A stretch of DNA of 64,000 bases, from the NCBI GenBank assembly GCA_016705365.1, contig JADIYI010000008.1:1488001-1552000 (forward strand), written 5' to 3'. The translations under genes were made by a program, and so were the position numbers. Below the pieces are notes generated by a model, which saw only the letters and a program-made list of their open reading frames with translations, made no database searches and was not told the origin of the DNA. Positions within the stretch are counted from its first letter, which is position 1; each line of letters opens with the position of its first letter. This stretch comes from Gammaproteobacteria bacterium. Its GTDB lineage: Bacteria; Pseudomonadota; Gammaproteobacteria; Pseudomonadales; UBA5518. Of the stretch, positions 43,798 through 52,781 are shown piece after piece.

Positions 43798-45414
43798 TTA
43801 TTTCGCGATCGGTGCCAGGTGAGCGCTCGGTGCGGGTATGCGCTTGCGCAATGCCAGGGTAGGAATCAGGGTCAGAAGGAATGCGATCGCGACGATCACG
43901 AAGCTGTCGCGAAAGCCTGCCGCCAACGCTTCGCGTTGCAACATCTGCTGCAGCAGTAGTCGCGCCGCGTTCCATTGATCGGTGCCGCTGAAACCCATGG
44001 CCTGGGAAAAGCCGCTCAGCTGACCGAGGATCGACAGGGTATCGCTGTTGCCGAAAGTCTGTGTGGAGAGCATGTAGTCGGCGTGAATGCTGGTGCGCCG
44101 ATCGAGCGCGATGGACATCAGGTTGACGCCGAAAGCGCCACCGAGCTGGCGAATGAAGTTGAACGAGCCGGAGGCTTGGGTCAGCCGGCTCACTTCGATG
44201 TTGCTCAGCGCACCCATCTGCAAGGCAGGCATCACCAGCCCGAGCCCGATACGGCTGATCACGATCCACCAGGCTATCGACCAGAACCCGGTGTGGGCGT
44301 CGGCGTCTGACAGCAACCAGAACGAGAGGGCGAAAAATCCGATTCCGCAGCTGATCAGGACACGGTGATCGACCCGGTCCGCAAGCCGGCCGGCTATCGG
44401 GAAGATAAGAAGCATGGCGAAGCCGCCGGGAATCATCAGTACGCCGGAGGTCGTCGCGCTCAGCCCCTGCACGAGTTGCAGGAACAGCGGCAGCAGGTAG
44501 GTCGAGGCATAGAGCCCCGCACCGAACACAAAACCGTTGATCGACATGATCAGGAAATTGCGCTCCGCGAACAGCGCAAGGTCGAGCAGCGGATGCGAGT
44601 AGCGCAGCTCCCAGCGTACAAATGCGGTACCGAAGAAAGCGGTGAGCGCGAAGCAGCCGAGGATATAGTCCGAGTTCCATCCTTCGCGCTCTCCGTGGCT
44701 CAAACCCACCAGCAACGAAGTGAGCGCAATGCCGAGCAGTACCATGCCGCTCCAGTCGAACGGCGTGCGCCCCGGGGCCTGGTGCGAGGGAAGGAACACG
44801 CTGGCGCCGGCCACCGTCAGCAACGAGAACGGTATGCCGAGATAGAACACGTAGCGCCAGTTGAACGAATCGATCAGGATCCCGCCTACCGCAGGGCCTA
44901 CGGCCGGCGCGAGAATGATTCCGACCGCGCTGACACCCATTGCCAGGCCCTGCTTGCCCGGCGGGAATACCTGGAAAATGATCGTCATCGACAGCGGCGT
45001 GAGCAGTCCGGCGGTGACTCCTTGCATGATGCGCGAGGCGATCATCACATCGGTGCTGGCGGCGAGCCCGCCGAGCAGCGATCCGACCAGGAACAGCATC
45101 ATCGACACGATGACGGTGCCGCGCAGCCCGATGCGCCTGACCAGCCATGCGCTGGCGAGCATCGCGACCGTGGATGCGGCGAGGTTGGCGGTCGACAGCC
45201 ATTGGGCATCGCTCTGGCTGATGCCGAAGGCGCCCATGATGTCGGGAATGGCGACATTGATGATGGTGCCCGACAGCACCGCGGCAATATTCCCGGTGAC
45301 GATGGTGAATACCGCGAACCAGCGGAAATTCATCCCGTAACGGCGGAACAGCGCCGCCAGCGCCGGATTGTCCGGCAACCTGGCGATATAACGTTCGAGT
45401 TCAGCGCGTATCAA
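43798..45414 (-). CDS. EmrB-type MFS efflux transporter (DHA2, 14 helices)
   Basis: A 538-residue major facilitator of the DHA2 family with 14 membrane helices. Family motifs: LDSTI-like NVAIPDIMGAFG at helix 1, GRLADRVDHR at the loop. It exports drugs or toxic organic compounds by proton antiport and pairs with EmrA and an outer-membrane channel. TTG at 45414 overlaps emrA by 14 bp; the ATG at 45333 (511 residues) is an alternative that fits EmrB length. The run is MarR-MarR, EmrA, EmrB. The natural substrate is unknown. Confidence 0.92.
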   Translation of the reverse strand: MIRAELERYIARLPDNPALAALFRRYGMNFRWFAVFTIVTGNIAAVLSGTIINVAIPDIMGAFGISQSDAQWLSTANLAASTVAMLASAWLVRRIGLRGTVIVSMMLFLVGSLLGGLAASTDVMIASRIMQGVTAGLLTPLSMTIIFQVFPPGKQGLAMGVSAVGIILAPAVGPAVGGILIDSFNWRYVFYLGIPFSLLTVAGASVFLPSHQAPGRTPFDWSGMVLLGIALTSLLVGLSHGEREGWNSDYILGCFALTAFFGTAFVRWELRYSHPLLDLALFAERNFLIMSINGFVFGAGLYASTYLLPLFLQLVQGLSATTSGVLMIPGGFAMLLIFPIAGRLADRVDHRVLISCGIGFFALSFWLLSDADAHTGFWSIAWWIVISRIGLGLVMPALQMGALSNIEVSRLTQASGSFNFIRQLGGAFGVNLMSIALDRRTSIHADYMLSTQTFGNSDTLSILGQLSGFSQAMGFSGTDQWNAARLLLQQMLQREALAAGFRDSFVIVAIAFLLTLIPTLALRKRIPAPSAHLAPIAK

Positions 45415-46516
45415 TCGCCACCTCGACCATCATGCCGGGGCGCAACAGGTTGCCCGATTGATCGATCGAGATACGCACCGGCAGGCGTTGCGTCACCTTG
45501 GTGAAATTCCCGCTCGGATTGGTATTGGGCAGCAACGAGAACTGGCTCGTCGCCGACTGGCCGACGCGAACCACCTGGCCGCTGAATTCCAGGTCCGGAT
45601 AGGCATCCACGGTGATTGCAACCGGGTTGCCCGGCTGGATGCGGCGGATCTCGGTTTCCTTGATGTTCGCATCGACCCAGATGTCGGCGGGGTTGTGCAT
45701 CAACAGCAGGCGCTGTCCGGGTACCACGTATTCGCCGGCATGCACGAAAGTCTCGTCGACGCTGCCGCTTGCCGTGCTCTCGACGCGCAAATCGTCGATC
45801 AGTATCTTTTGCTTTTCGATCGACGCGTCGATGCGCTCGCGCTCATGCTGCATTCCTTGCAGTTCGCTGCTGAGCACCTGGATCTGGCTCTGGCCCGCGG
45901 CGGCCTCGACCACGTTGCCGCGGGCGCTCTCGGCCTCTGCCTGCGCCCGCTGGAACAGCTGCAAGGACTGCTGACGCGCATTGCGGGAGTTTTCCCACTG
46001 TTGTTGTGAAATGATCTGCCGCTCGCGCAGCGACTGGGCCCGTTCCCACTCGCTTTCCTTGAACTGGAGGTCGGATTGCGCCGATGCCATGGAGGCGAGT
46101 GCGGCGTCGAGTTGCGAGCGGGCAGCGCTCAACTTGCCACCGGAACTGCGATCCACCATATCGATCTGCGCTTCGATGCGCTCGCAGGAGGATTGCATCG
46201 ATTGCCGCTGTGCCTCGAGTTCACGCAGGCCGAGCCGTGCGCTGCGGTCGTCGATCCGGGCGATCACCGTACCGGGTTCGAGCAGGTCGCCCTGGGAAAT
46301 CGGGAAATCCATCACTTGTCCGGCGGTGCGGGTGCTCACCTCGATCATGCGGGTGGCGATGCGCGCGTCTTCGCTGAACACATGGGTGTGGCGCTGATAG
46401 AGCCAGTACCCGGTGGCGAGCGCCAGGATTGCGATGGCCAGCGCAGCCAGCGGTTTTTGCCCTGGCTTGCGTCTGCGGGATGCGGTGTCTCGAGTATCGT
46501 CGCTGTCAGACATCAT
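45401..46516 (-). CDS. EmrA/HlyD-type membrane fusion protein
   Basis: A 371-residue periplasmic adaptor. One N-terminal membrane helix (ALAIAILALATGYWLYQ, about 23-40) is followed by a split lipoyl domain (VIARIDDRSARLGL, then LLRPGMMVEVAI at the end) and a long coiled-coil hairpin (about 85-200). It links the inner-membrane EmrB-type pump to an outer-membrane channel. The 4-bp overlap with the tandem MarR gene and the 14-bp overlap with the pump gene show a tight operon. Confidence 0.92.
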   Translation of the reverse strand: MMSDSDDTRDTASRRRKPGQKPLAALAIAILALATGYWLYQRHTHVFSEDARIATRMIEVSTRTAGQVMDFPISQGDLLEPGTVIARIDDRSARLGLRELEAQRQSMQSSCERIEAQIDMVDRSSGGKLSAARSQLDAALASMASAQSDLQFKESEWERAQSLRERQIISQQQWENSRNARQQSLQLFQRAQAEAESARGNVVEAAAGQSQIQVLSSELQGMQHERERIDASIEKQKILIDDLRVESTASGSVDETFVHAGEYVVPGQRLLLMHNPADIWVDANIKETEIRRIQPGNPVAITVDAYPDLEFSGQVVRVGQSATSQFSLLPNTNPSGNFTKVTQRLPVRISIDQSGNLLRPGMMVEVAIDTR

Positions 46517-47430
46517 TGGACTCCGATGCGCCGGGTGTCGGCGCTGTATGCGGTTTCCTCGATCAGGCGCTGGCGGATCCAGCCGAGACTGTTCACGAGG
46601 TGTTGTTTGCGGATCGTGCCCAGGGGGCGCTCCAGTTCCGCGTGCAGCGTCTCGAAGCGCTGGCGGGTACTCTTCAGTGTGTTGTGCGCGCGGCGCGTCA
46701 GGTAGAGCCGGTTGGTCCGCCGGTCATCCGGGTCGGCACGGCGCTCGATCCAGTGCGCTTTCTGCAGCGCATCGAGCAACTTGCCGAGTGGCGCGACCCC
46801 GAGCGCGGTGACTTCGGCGATCTCGGTCTGGCTCAATCCCTCACGCCGGTACACGGTGTTCAGTGCCAGCCACTGGTTACGGGTGAATCCGAGTTCGGCA
46901 AGTCGTGCGTCGAAGCGTCGATTGAGCAACCGCGCGCACTCGAACAGCACGCTCAGGTAATTGTCGGGCAGCAGGTCGCGGGCGTCGGGCGCGGAGCCGG
47001 ATGCGCGCAGCTCCTGCCTGACGATCTGCAGGCTCTCGAGCATCTGTTGGACTTCGCTGCTGTCGAAGCCGCGCAGGAAGCCGGATTCCACGCTGCGAAA
47101 TCGCTGTTCCAGCATCTCGATGGTCGGTTCGGCGTGCTCGAGCAGAAATACGCGCCGCGCCCGTCGATCGTCCGGGTCAGGCTCGCGCTTGATCCAGTTG
47201 GCCTGCTCCAGCCACTGCAGGGCCAGGCCCAGCGGCGCCTTGGCGATGCCGAGTCGCTCGGCAATATCGGACTGTGTTATGCCGGGGCAGTGCCTGAGGG
47301 TGGCGAGCACGCGCCATTTGGCCTGCGTGAGTTCGAGGTCACGTATGGCATTGTCGAACGCACGACGGATCAGCCGCGAGGTGTCGTGGATCAGGAATGC
47401 GAAGCTTTGTTCCAACTCGGGGACGGACAC
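46513..47430 (-). CDS. Tandem MarR-family regulator (two MarR domains in one chain)
   Basis: A 305-residue protein made of two MarR-type units. Unit 1: HTH in ITQSDIAERLGIAKAPLGLALQWLEQANWI (about 51-80), wing DDRR at 87-90. Unit 2: LSQTEIAEVTALGVAPLGKLLDALQKAHWI (about 199-228), wing DDRR at 235-238. Ordinary MarR proteins are about 140-150 residues and dimerise; this is a covalent dimer. The GTG at 47430 lies downstream of a repeated motif that could be its operator. It should repress the efflux genes that follow and respond to a phenolic or hydrophobic inducer. Confidence 0.9.
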   Translation of the reverse strand: MSVPELEQSFAFLIHDTSRLIRRAFDNAIRDLELTQAKWRVLATLRHCPGITQSDIAERLGIAKAPLGLALQWLEQANWIKREPDPDDRRARRVFLLEHAEPTIEMLEQRFRSVESGFLRGFDSSEVQQMLESLQIVRQELRASGSAPDARDLLPDNYLSVLFECARLLNRRFDARLAELGFTRNQWLALNTVYRREGLSQTEIAEVTALGVAPLGKLLDALQKAHWIERRADPDDRRTNRLYLTRRAHNTLKSTRQRFETLHAELERPLGTIRKQHLVNSLGWIRQRLIEETAYSADTRRIGVQ

Positions 47431-47439
47431 GGGATCATG

Positions 47440-47485
47440 CCATATAGTAATCTTTGTCTAATATATTTCATAACTACTATATAGT
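47440..47485 (-). promoter_or_regulatory. Likely operator: two ACTATAT motifs upstream of the tandem MarR
   Basis: A perfect palindrome ACTATATAGT lies at 47476-47485, and a second copy of its left half (ACTATATGG on the minus strand) lies at 47441-47449, ahead of the GTG. The region is AT-rich in contrast to the surrounding genes. A MarR autoregulatory site is likely. Confidence 0.5.
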
Positions 47486-47633
47486 CGAGTTACTTTTCTG
47501 GAATTCGCCTTTTAGCCTTGCCAGGCCTTGCCGCACTCGCCCCGGGAGTTTCCGGCGTCCGCGGGCAGGCAATTCTTTGATCATTGCCCCGAGCGCACCG
47601 AATTCCTCGCCGCGGACACTTGCACGGCTCATG

Positions 47634-48662
47634 TCAGTAATGAGCCAACTGGTTGCGTCCCGCTGCTCGCGCTTGGTGCAGTGCCTGGTCGGCTGCCTCG
47701 ATGATCTGGCCCATCGAGCGTCCGGCAATTTCCTGCATCGAGTAGATGCCAATGCTCAGGCTGCACTCGACATCCCCGCCCCGGGTCTCCACGGGTCGTG
47801 TATGAACCGTACTGACCATGCGCTGGCCGATCTCGATCGCATTCCTGCGCGGACATTTTCCGAGGAACACCAGGAATTCGCGTGCGGTGAACAAGCCAAA
47901 CACATCGTGCGGACGCACGCAGCGTCGCAAGCGCCGCGATACTTCGCGCAGCACATCATCGCCGATGCCCGCATCGGCCGTGGCGCTGCCTGCGGTCACA
48001 TACTCGAGGTCGACGAGAAGAATGGCGATGGCGTCATTGCCGCGCGCGGCGCGTCCGAGTTCGCGCGGCAGGATTTCATCGATGCCGTGACGGTTCCAGG
48101 TGCCTGTTACCGGGTCCATCAGTACCTGGCGCATGCTCTCGTCGAGTTCCTTGAGCAGGCGGTTTTGTTCGGTGTCGAGTTCCTGCAGGCGGAATTCGTT
48201 CTCGACGATATCCGCGAGGTTACGCAGACGGCGTGCCTGCTCGGCATCGAAGGAGCGTGCCTTGTGGTCCATCAGGCACAGCGTTCCGATTGCCTGCCCG
48301 CGGTGCCGCAGGGGACATCCGGCATAGAAGCGGATGCCGGGCTCGGCAACCACCAGCGGGTTGGCGGCGAAGGCCGGATCCTGCAGGGCATCGGGCACGA
48401 ACAATGCGTCCTTGCGCAGGATCGCGTGGGCGCAGAACGAAAGTTCGCGCGGCGTCTCGCGCGCCAGCGAACCCTGCAGCGATTTCGACCATTGGGTGTC
48501 CGCCGTCACCAGGGAAACCAGGGCAATGGGCACATCGAACAGCCGCTGGGCAAGCTCGGTGACACGGTCGAAGCGCTCCTCTGCCGGCGAATTGATGATG
48601 CCGAGGCTGGCGAGTGCCGCGAGGCGCTTGTCTTCGTGCGGGGGTATCTCGGGACGCTGCAT
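47634..48662 (-). CDS. GAF domain plus degenerate GGDEF protein
   Basis: A 342-residue protein. Residues about 25-160 form a GAF domain (ERFDRVTELAQRLFDVPIALVSLV, IRFYAGCPLRHRGQAIGTLCLMD). The second half is a GGDEF fold (DPVTGTWNRHGIDEILPREL, SLSIGIYSM) but the signature GG(D/E)EF is TAREF (259-263). The product-binding and catalytic glycines are therefore lost, and diguanylate cyclase activity is unlikely. It may bind GTP or act as a receiver. The neighbours are divergent. Confidence 0.88.
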   Translation of the reverse strand: MQRPEIPPHEDKRLAALASLGIINSPAEERFDRVTELAQRLFDVPIALVSLVTADTQWSKSLQGSLARETPRELSFCAHAILRKDALFVPDALQDPAFAANPLVVAEPGIRFYAGCPLRHRGQAIGTLCLMDHKARSFDAEQARRLRNLADIVENEFRLQELDTEQNRLLKELDESMRQVLMDPVTGTWNRHGIDEILPRELGRAARGNDAIAILLVDLEYVTAGSATADAGIGDDVLREVSRRLRRCVRPHDVFGLFTAREFLVFLGKCPRRNAIEIGQRMVSTVHTRPVETRGGDVECSLSIGIYSMQEIAGRSMGQIIEAADQALHQARAAGRNQLAHY

Positions 48663-48777
48663 GGTGAGGGGTCCATTGCCGAGGCGAGTTCTTCCGGATT
48701 ATACGCACCCTGAGGTGCAGGGCTACCGGATCGACGGGTGCCGGCTGGGGCCTGCGGATGGCACAATGCAGGCGACC

Positions 48778-49935
48778 ATGAGCGAGCAGCAGGGCACGGC
48801 AATGGAGATATCGGGATTTGCGGAGCCGCGCTTTGCAGCGGTGAGTGAGGCATTCGAGCAAAACTTCGCTTCCCACGACGAAGTGGGCGCCGCGTGCACG
48901 GTCTATCTCGGGGGACGCCCGGTAGTTGATATCTGGGGCGGGATCGCGGATCCGCGGAGCGGCGGACGCTGGGAAGAAAACACTTTGCAGTTGGTGTTCT
49001 CGGCGGCCAAAGGGCCCACGGCAACCTGCATACACCGGCTGGTGGAACAGGGCAGGCTGGATATCGATGCGCCGATCGCACGCTATTGGCCCGAGTTTGC
49101 CGCGGGCGGCAAGCAGGCAATCACCACGCGCATGGTGTTGAGTCACCGTGCGGGGTTGGCGGCGATTGACGGGGAGCTCTCGCTCGACGATGTGCTGGCA
49201 TGGCATCCGGTCATTGCGGCGATCGCGGCGCAGGCACCCAACTGGGAACCTGGCAGCACGCATGGCTACCACGCGCGAAGTTTTGGCTGGATTCTGGGCG
49301 AAATCATCCGGCGTATCACCGGCGAGAGCCCGGGCGCCCATCTGCAGCGCACCATCGCGGGCCCGCTCGGCCTCGATTACTGGGTCGGACTGCCCGGGCG
49401 CGAGATGGCGCGCTGCGCGCGGCTCGTGCCACCCGATACCGCGCATTCAGCAGCAGCATTGCTCGGCGCGAATAGCCTTACCGCGCGGGTGATGAGCGGG
49501 CCGTCCGCGCTGTTCGCCTATGACGATATGTGGAACCGCCCCGAGGTGCTGGCGGCCGAAATGCCATCATCGAACGGGGTTGGCACGGCCAGGGCGTTGG
49601 CGCGCTTCTATGCCGCATTGATCGGTGAGGTGGACGGCATACGCCTGTTGCGTCCCGATACCCTGGAGGCGGCCACGCGGGTTGCCTCGCAAGGCCCGGA
49701 CTGCGTGATCCTGATGGAGACCTGTTTCGGTCTCGGCTACAGCCTGCCGCCGATGCTGACGCGGGAGGCATCGCCAGCCGCGTTTGGGCATCCCGGCGCC
49801 GGCGGATCGCTGGCATTCGCGGATCCCGCCAAGGGGATCTCGTTCGCTTATGTGATGAATCGCATGCGTTTCGACCCCACCGGCGATCCGCGCGCAGCGT
49901 CACTGGTAAGCGCGCTTTACCAGTGCCTTGCATAG
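48778..49935 (+). CDS. EstB-like beta-lactamase-fold serine hydrolase
   Basis: A 385-residue serine hydrolase of the class C beta-lactamase/EstB family. The nucleophile motif is SAAK (SxxK) in VFSAAKGPTA, and the Tyr motif is in GYHARSFGWILG (YxA instead of YAN). There is no signal peptide, so it is cytoplasmic and an esterase is more likely than a beta-lactamase. ATG codons at 48766, 48778 and 48802 are possible. The stop is 7 bp from the stop of the convergent kinase gene. Confidence 0.88.
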   Translation: MSEQQGTAMEISGFAEPRFAAVSEAFEQNFASHDEVGAACTVYLGGRPVVDIWGGIADPRSGGRWEENTLQLVFSAAKGPTATCIHRLVEQGRLDIDAPIARYWPEFAAGGKQAITTRMVLSHRAGLAAIDGELSLDDVLAWHPVIAAIAAQAPNWEPGSTHGYHARSFGWILGEIIRRITGESPGAHLQRTIAGPLGLDYWVGLPGREMARCARLVPPDTAHSAAALLGANSLTARVMSGPSALFAYDDMWNRPEVLAAEMPSSNGVGTARALARFYAALIGEVDGIRLLRPDTLEAATRVASQGPDCVILMETCFGLGYSLPPMLTREASPAAFGHPGAGGSLAFADPAKGISFAYVMNRMRFDPTGDPRAASLVSALYQCLA

Positions 49936-49942
49936 GCGGCGT

Positions 49943-51061
49943 TCAGCGCCGCGTGGCCCAGTAGCTGCCTTCCATCATGGCCTCGATTGCGGCGCGGTGC
50001 GGGATCATGTCATCGGGATCCGGCGGCAGCACGCTCTCCCCGAAGTGTGCGCCACGCCTGCCGATGCGTGCCATCACGATACCGTGACGCAGGGCCGCGT
50101 AAAGAGCATAGAACTCGAGATCACGCGGTTGATGAGCGCTCAGTTTCTCATAGCTGGCGGCAACTGCATCGAGACGCATCATGCCGGGAATGCCCGGCAG
50201 TCCGACCAGCGGGGTGAAGTCCTGGAAAAAGTGGTGCAGGTAGATCATCCAGCCGAGGTCGAGCTCGCGCGGGCCGGTGGCGGCCATCTCCCAGTCGAGC
50301 ACCGCGCTCGGCTTGAAGTCGCTGAACAGGATGTTGCCGATGCGGGCATCGCCCCAGCTAAGCACCTCGGCGCCTTCCTCGCGCGGCCAGTTGGCGTCCA
50401 GCCATTCGAACGCATTCTCGATAAGTGGATGACGAATGCCATCGGCACAGACCCAGGCGTAATACTCTCGCTGCGCCGCGACATGCCGCCGCATCGCCGA
50501 GGCGCCGTTCCGTGCGGGGTTGAGCAATTCGCGGTCCGCGTCGGAAAGCCCGATCGCGTGCAGTCGTACGAGTGCCGCGACCGAGGAATCCTGCAACTGC
50601 ATCTGTTGCTCAGGGCTTGCACGCAGCAACCAGGAGTCGAACACATAGGGCGGCACGTCGGGCGGGGCCTCGCCATCGGCCCGCTCCATCACCAGGAACG
50701 GTGCGCCGAGCCACGAGGAATCCGGCTCGTGCCACAGCATGCGTGGTACCGGTACAGCGGAGCGTTCGCGCGCAATCCGCATCGCGTGGAACTGCTTGTG
50801 GAGGTCATAGACCGGAAATACCGGTATGGAGGAAGCATCGGGAGGCAGCCGCGCGACGCAGCGCAACAGTTGCTCCGCGCCATCCTGTTCAAACACGACC
50901 TCGAACAACAGGGTCTCGCTCGACATGCCATTGCTCTCGGGGCTCGCGAGCGCCGAGATGCGCGCTCCCGGAAGATGCTGCTGCAACCAGGCTTCGAGAT
51001 CCCGCTGCAATTGCGCTTGGTCGCGGGTAGATGTACGCGGGCGGGACGCGGCGGTGTTCAT
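49943..51061 (-). CDS. APH-family phosphotransferase (ACAD10-like kinase)
   Basis: A 372-residue aminoglycoside-phosphotransferase-fold protein. The Brenner motif is LSWGDARIGNILF with Trp in place of His, followed by VLDWEMAATGPRELDLGWMIY, which holds the metal-binding Asp. Such proteins occur beside acyl-CoA dehydrogenases and are related to the N-terminal kinase of ACAD10/11, which phosphorylates 4-hydroxyacyl-CoA. A kinase for a hydroxyacyl-CoA rather than for an antibiotic is thus likely. It is divergent from the TetR gene at 51304. Confidence 0.85.
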   Translation of the reverse strand: MNTAASRPRTSTRDQAQLQRDLEAWLQQHLPGARISALASPESNGMSSETLLFEVVFEQDGAEQLLRCVARLPPDASSIPVFPVYDLHKQFHAMRIARERSAVPVPRMLWHEPDSSWLGAPFLVMERADGEAPPDVPPYVFDSWLLRASPEQQMQLQDSSVAALVRLHAIGLSDADRELLNPARNGASAMRRHVAAQREYYAWVCADGIRHPLIENAFEWLDANWPREEGAEVLSWGDARIGNILFSDFKPSAVLDWEMAATGPRELDLGWMIYLHHFFQDFTPLVGLPGIPGMMRLDAVAASYEKLSAHQPRDLEFYALYAALRHGIVMARIGRRGAHFGESVLPPDPDDMIPHRAAIEAMMEGSYWATRR

Positions 51062-51303
51062 TTCCACAGATAGGTTCTCCGCAGGGATTGACGGTAGCGC
51101 TGGCGCGGCCAGACGGATCGCGAGCATAGCGTATAAGCCGGCATGCGATACAGCGCGACGGATGGGTGAAGTGCCGCCGCCAGCGGCGTTTCGCGGCAAC
51201 CAGACCGGCGATCATGCCGCGGTCAACGGGTTCCTCCAGGGTGCAAGACCTGAGCGGGGGCGGTGCTCGTACCGCGCGGTATCCAGGATGTAGAATCCCG
51301 CGC

Positions 51304-51975
51304 ATGAAACACGATACCGGCAAACGACCAGCCGTGGTGCGCGAGAGCGGCAAGCAGCGTCGTCTCGAGATCATCGAAGCGGCACTGCGGGTGATCGCGC
51401 GCGACGGCCTGCGCGCGGTGAGCCATCGTGCGGTTGCTGCCGAGGCGGCGGTACCGCTGGCCGCAACCACTTATTATTTTCATGACCTCGCCGATCTCAT
51501 CGCCGAATCGTTTCTGTACTGGTCCTCGGCGCAGCAGGCCAATGTCGAGGCGTTTCATGCGCGGATACAGGACTTGCTGGAGCAGGCACGTGCCGGCAAG
51601 CTCGAGCGGGCCCGATTGCCGGGCCGGATTGCCGAGGCTGCGAGTGCCTACGTGGTCGAGCAGGTTCGCGAGTATCGCAGCGATCGCGTGCTCGAATTCG
51701 CGTTCCTGCACGAGGCGGCGCGCCTGCCGCGCTTGCGGGCCGCGGTGCTGCGCCAGCAACAGGGATTTCTGGACTTCCTGCAGGTGTTTCATGAGGCGGT
51801 CGGATCGCGGCAACCTGGAGTGGATGCGCAGATTTCCCATAGTGTATTGCTCGGGCTCGAGAAGAGCGCGCTATTGGCCGATGACAGCGGAAAGATTGAT
51901 ACCGACGCGCTCAGGGTGGTGTTGCTCGGCTACCTCCAGGGCGTGCTCGCGACGTCGGCCGCAGGCGGATCATGA
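51304..51975 (+). CDS. TetR-family transcriptional regulator
   Basis: A 223-residue TetR repressor. The DNA-binding part contains RRLEIIEAALRVIARDGLRAVSHRAVAAEAAVPLAATTYYFHDLADLI (in several short motifs, about residues 18-65). The rest is helical and should bind a ligand. It is upstream of the cytochrome operon in the same direction; the 165 bp between its stop and the first cytochrome gene holds a long dyad, which it may bind. It is also divergent from the APH-like kinase. The inducer is unknown. Confidence 0.9.
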   Translation: MKHDTGKRPAVVRESGKQRRLEIIEAALRVIARDGLRAVSHRAVAAEAAVPLAATTYYFHDLADLIAESFLYWSSAQQANVEAFHARIQDLLEQARAGKLERARLPGRIAEAASAYVVEQVREYRSDRVLEFAFLHEAARLPRLRAAVLRQQQGFLDFLQVFHEAVGSRQPGVDAQISHSVLLGLEKSALLADDSGKIDTDALRVVLLGYLQGVLATSAAGGS

Positions 51976-51989
51976 AAAATTACCTTGGA

Positions 51990-52046
51990 CGGATATCCGG
52001 TGAAGTGGTACAAATGTGCCACTTTCTCGATATTGCATCACCGGAT
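51990..52046 (+). promoter_or_regulatory. Nested dyad/hairpin upstream of the cytochrome operon
   Basis: An inner dyad, AAGTGGTAC (52003-52011) and GTGCCACTT (52016-52024) around AAAT, pairs over 9 positions (one G-U in RNA). It is enclosed by an exact 9-bp inverted repeat, ATCCGGTGA (51995-52003) and TCACCGGAT (52038-52046). A further palindrome, CGGATATCCG, covers 51990-51999. It lies about 95 bp before the diheme cytochrome start. It could be a TetR operator, an RNA leader, or both. Confidence 0.6.
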
Positions 52047-52140
52047 GGCACCCGATGAAGACGCATGGCGGTTGCCGTCAGCGGGTTTCGCGACTCCCGA
52101 TAGAACATGCGAGCCTTTCCGGCTTGCCGAGGTCCGTTCC

Positions 52141-52773
52141 ATGACACGTATTGTCTGCATGCTGATATTCACGGTTCTTTGCGGGACCCCGGTTTGGGCC
52201 GCGGGTGACGCGGCGACGGGCAAAGCCCTCTACGCCAGTTGTGCCGCGTGTCATGGCGTTCAGGCCGAAGGCATCGCGGCGATGAATGCGCCGGCCCTGG
52301 CGGGGCAGGAAGCGGCCTATATCGAACGTCAACTGGCACATTTCCAGGCCGGCGTTCGTGGTGCCGATCCTGCCGATACCCTCGGCGCGCAGATGCGCGG
52401 CATGGCGGCGGTGCTGGCCGATACGCAGGCAATTGCCGATGTATCTGCCTACTTGGCTGCGCTCGCGCCGATGAGCTCTGCCAGCGATGCCGGCGGCGAT
52501 CTGCGCAACGGCAACAACTACTACCAGTCGAAGTGCGGCGCCTGTCATGGCGGCAAGGCGGAGGGGAATGCCGCGCTGTTCGCACCGCGCCTGGCGGGAC
52601 AGGACGTGGCCTATCTCAAGCGCCAGTACCTCAATTTCCAGCAGGGCTTGCGCGGCAGCCACGCGGAAGATCGCTTTGGCAAGCAGATGAAGATGATGTC
52701 CACCACCCTGCCGGGCGAGAAAGACCTCGACGATGTGCTGGCGTTCATCAATGCGCAAGGCGCGGCGCGCTGA
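52141..52773 (+). CDS. Diheme cytochrome c4-like protein
   Basis: A 210-residue periplasmic diheme cytochrome c. It has a signal peptide (MLIFTVLCGTPVWAA), then two cytochrome domains with heme motifs CAACH (about residue 35) and CGACH (about residue 130). Methionines likely to serve as distal ligands are in MAAVL and MSTTL. It is the size of cytochrome c4 and resembles it. As first gene of the operon it probably donates electrons to the peroxidase that follows 8 bp downstream, or accepts them from the respiratory chain. Confidence 0.92.
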   Translation: MTRIVCMLIFTVLCGTPVWAAGDAATGKALYASCAACHGVQAEGIAAMNAPALAGQEAAYIERQLAHFQAGVRGADPADTLGAQMRGMAAVLADTQAIADVSAYLAALAPMSSASDAGGDLRNGNNYYQSKCGACHGGKAEGNAALFAPRLAGQDVAYLKRQYLNFQQGLRGSHAEDRFGKQMKMMSTTLPGEKDLDDVLAFINAQGAAR

Positions 52774-52781
52774 CCGCCGTG

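Noticed and set aside
51062..51303. GTAT...ATAC dyad around GCCGGC in the APH/TetR divergent region
   Set aside because: The arms are only 4 bp and the centre is self-complementary by chance in GC-rich sequence.
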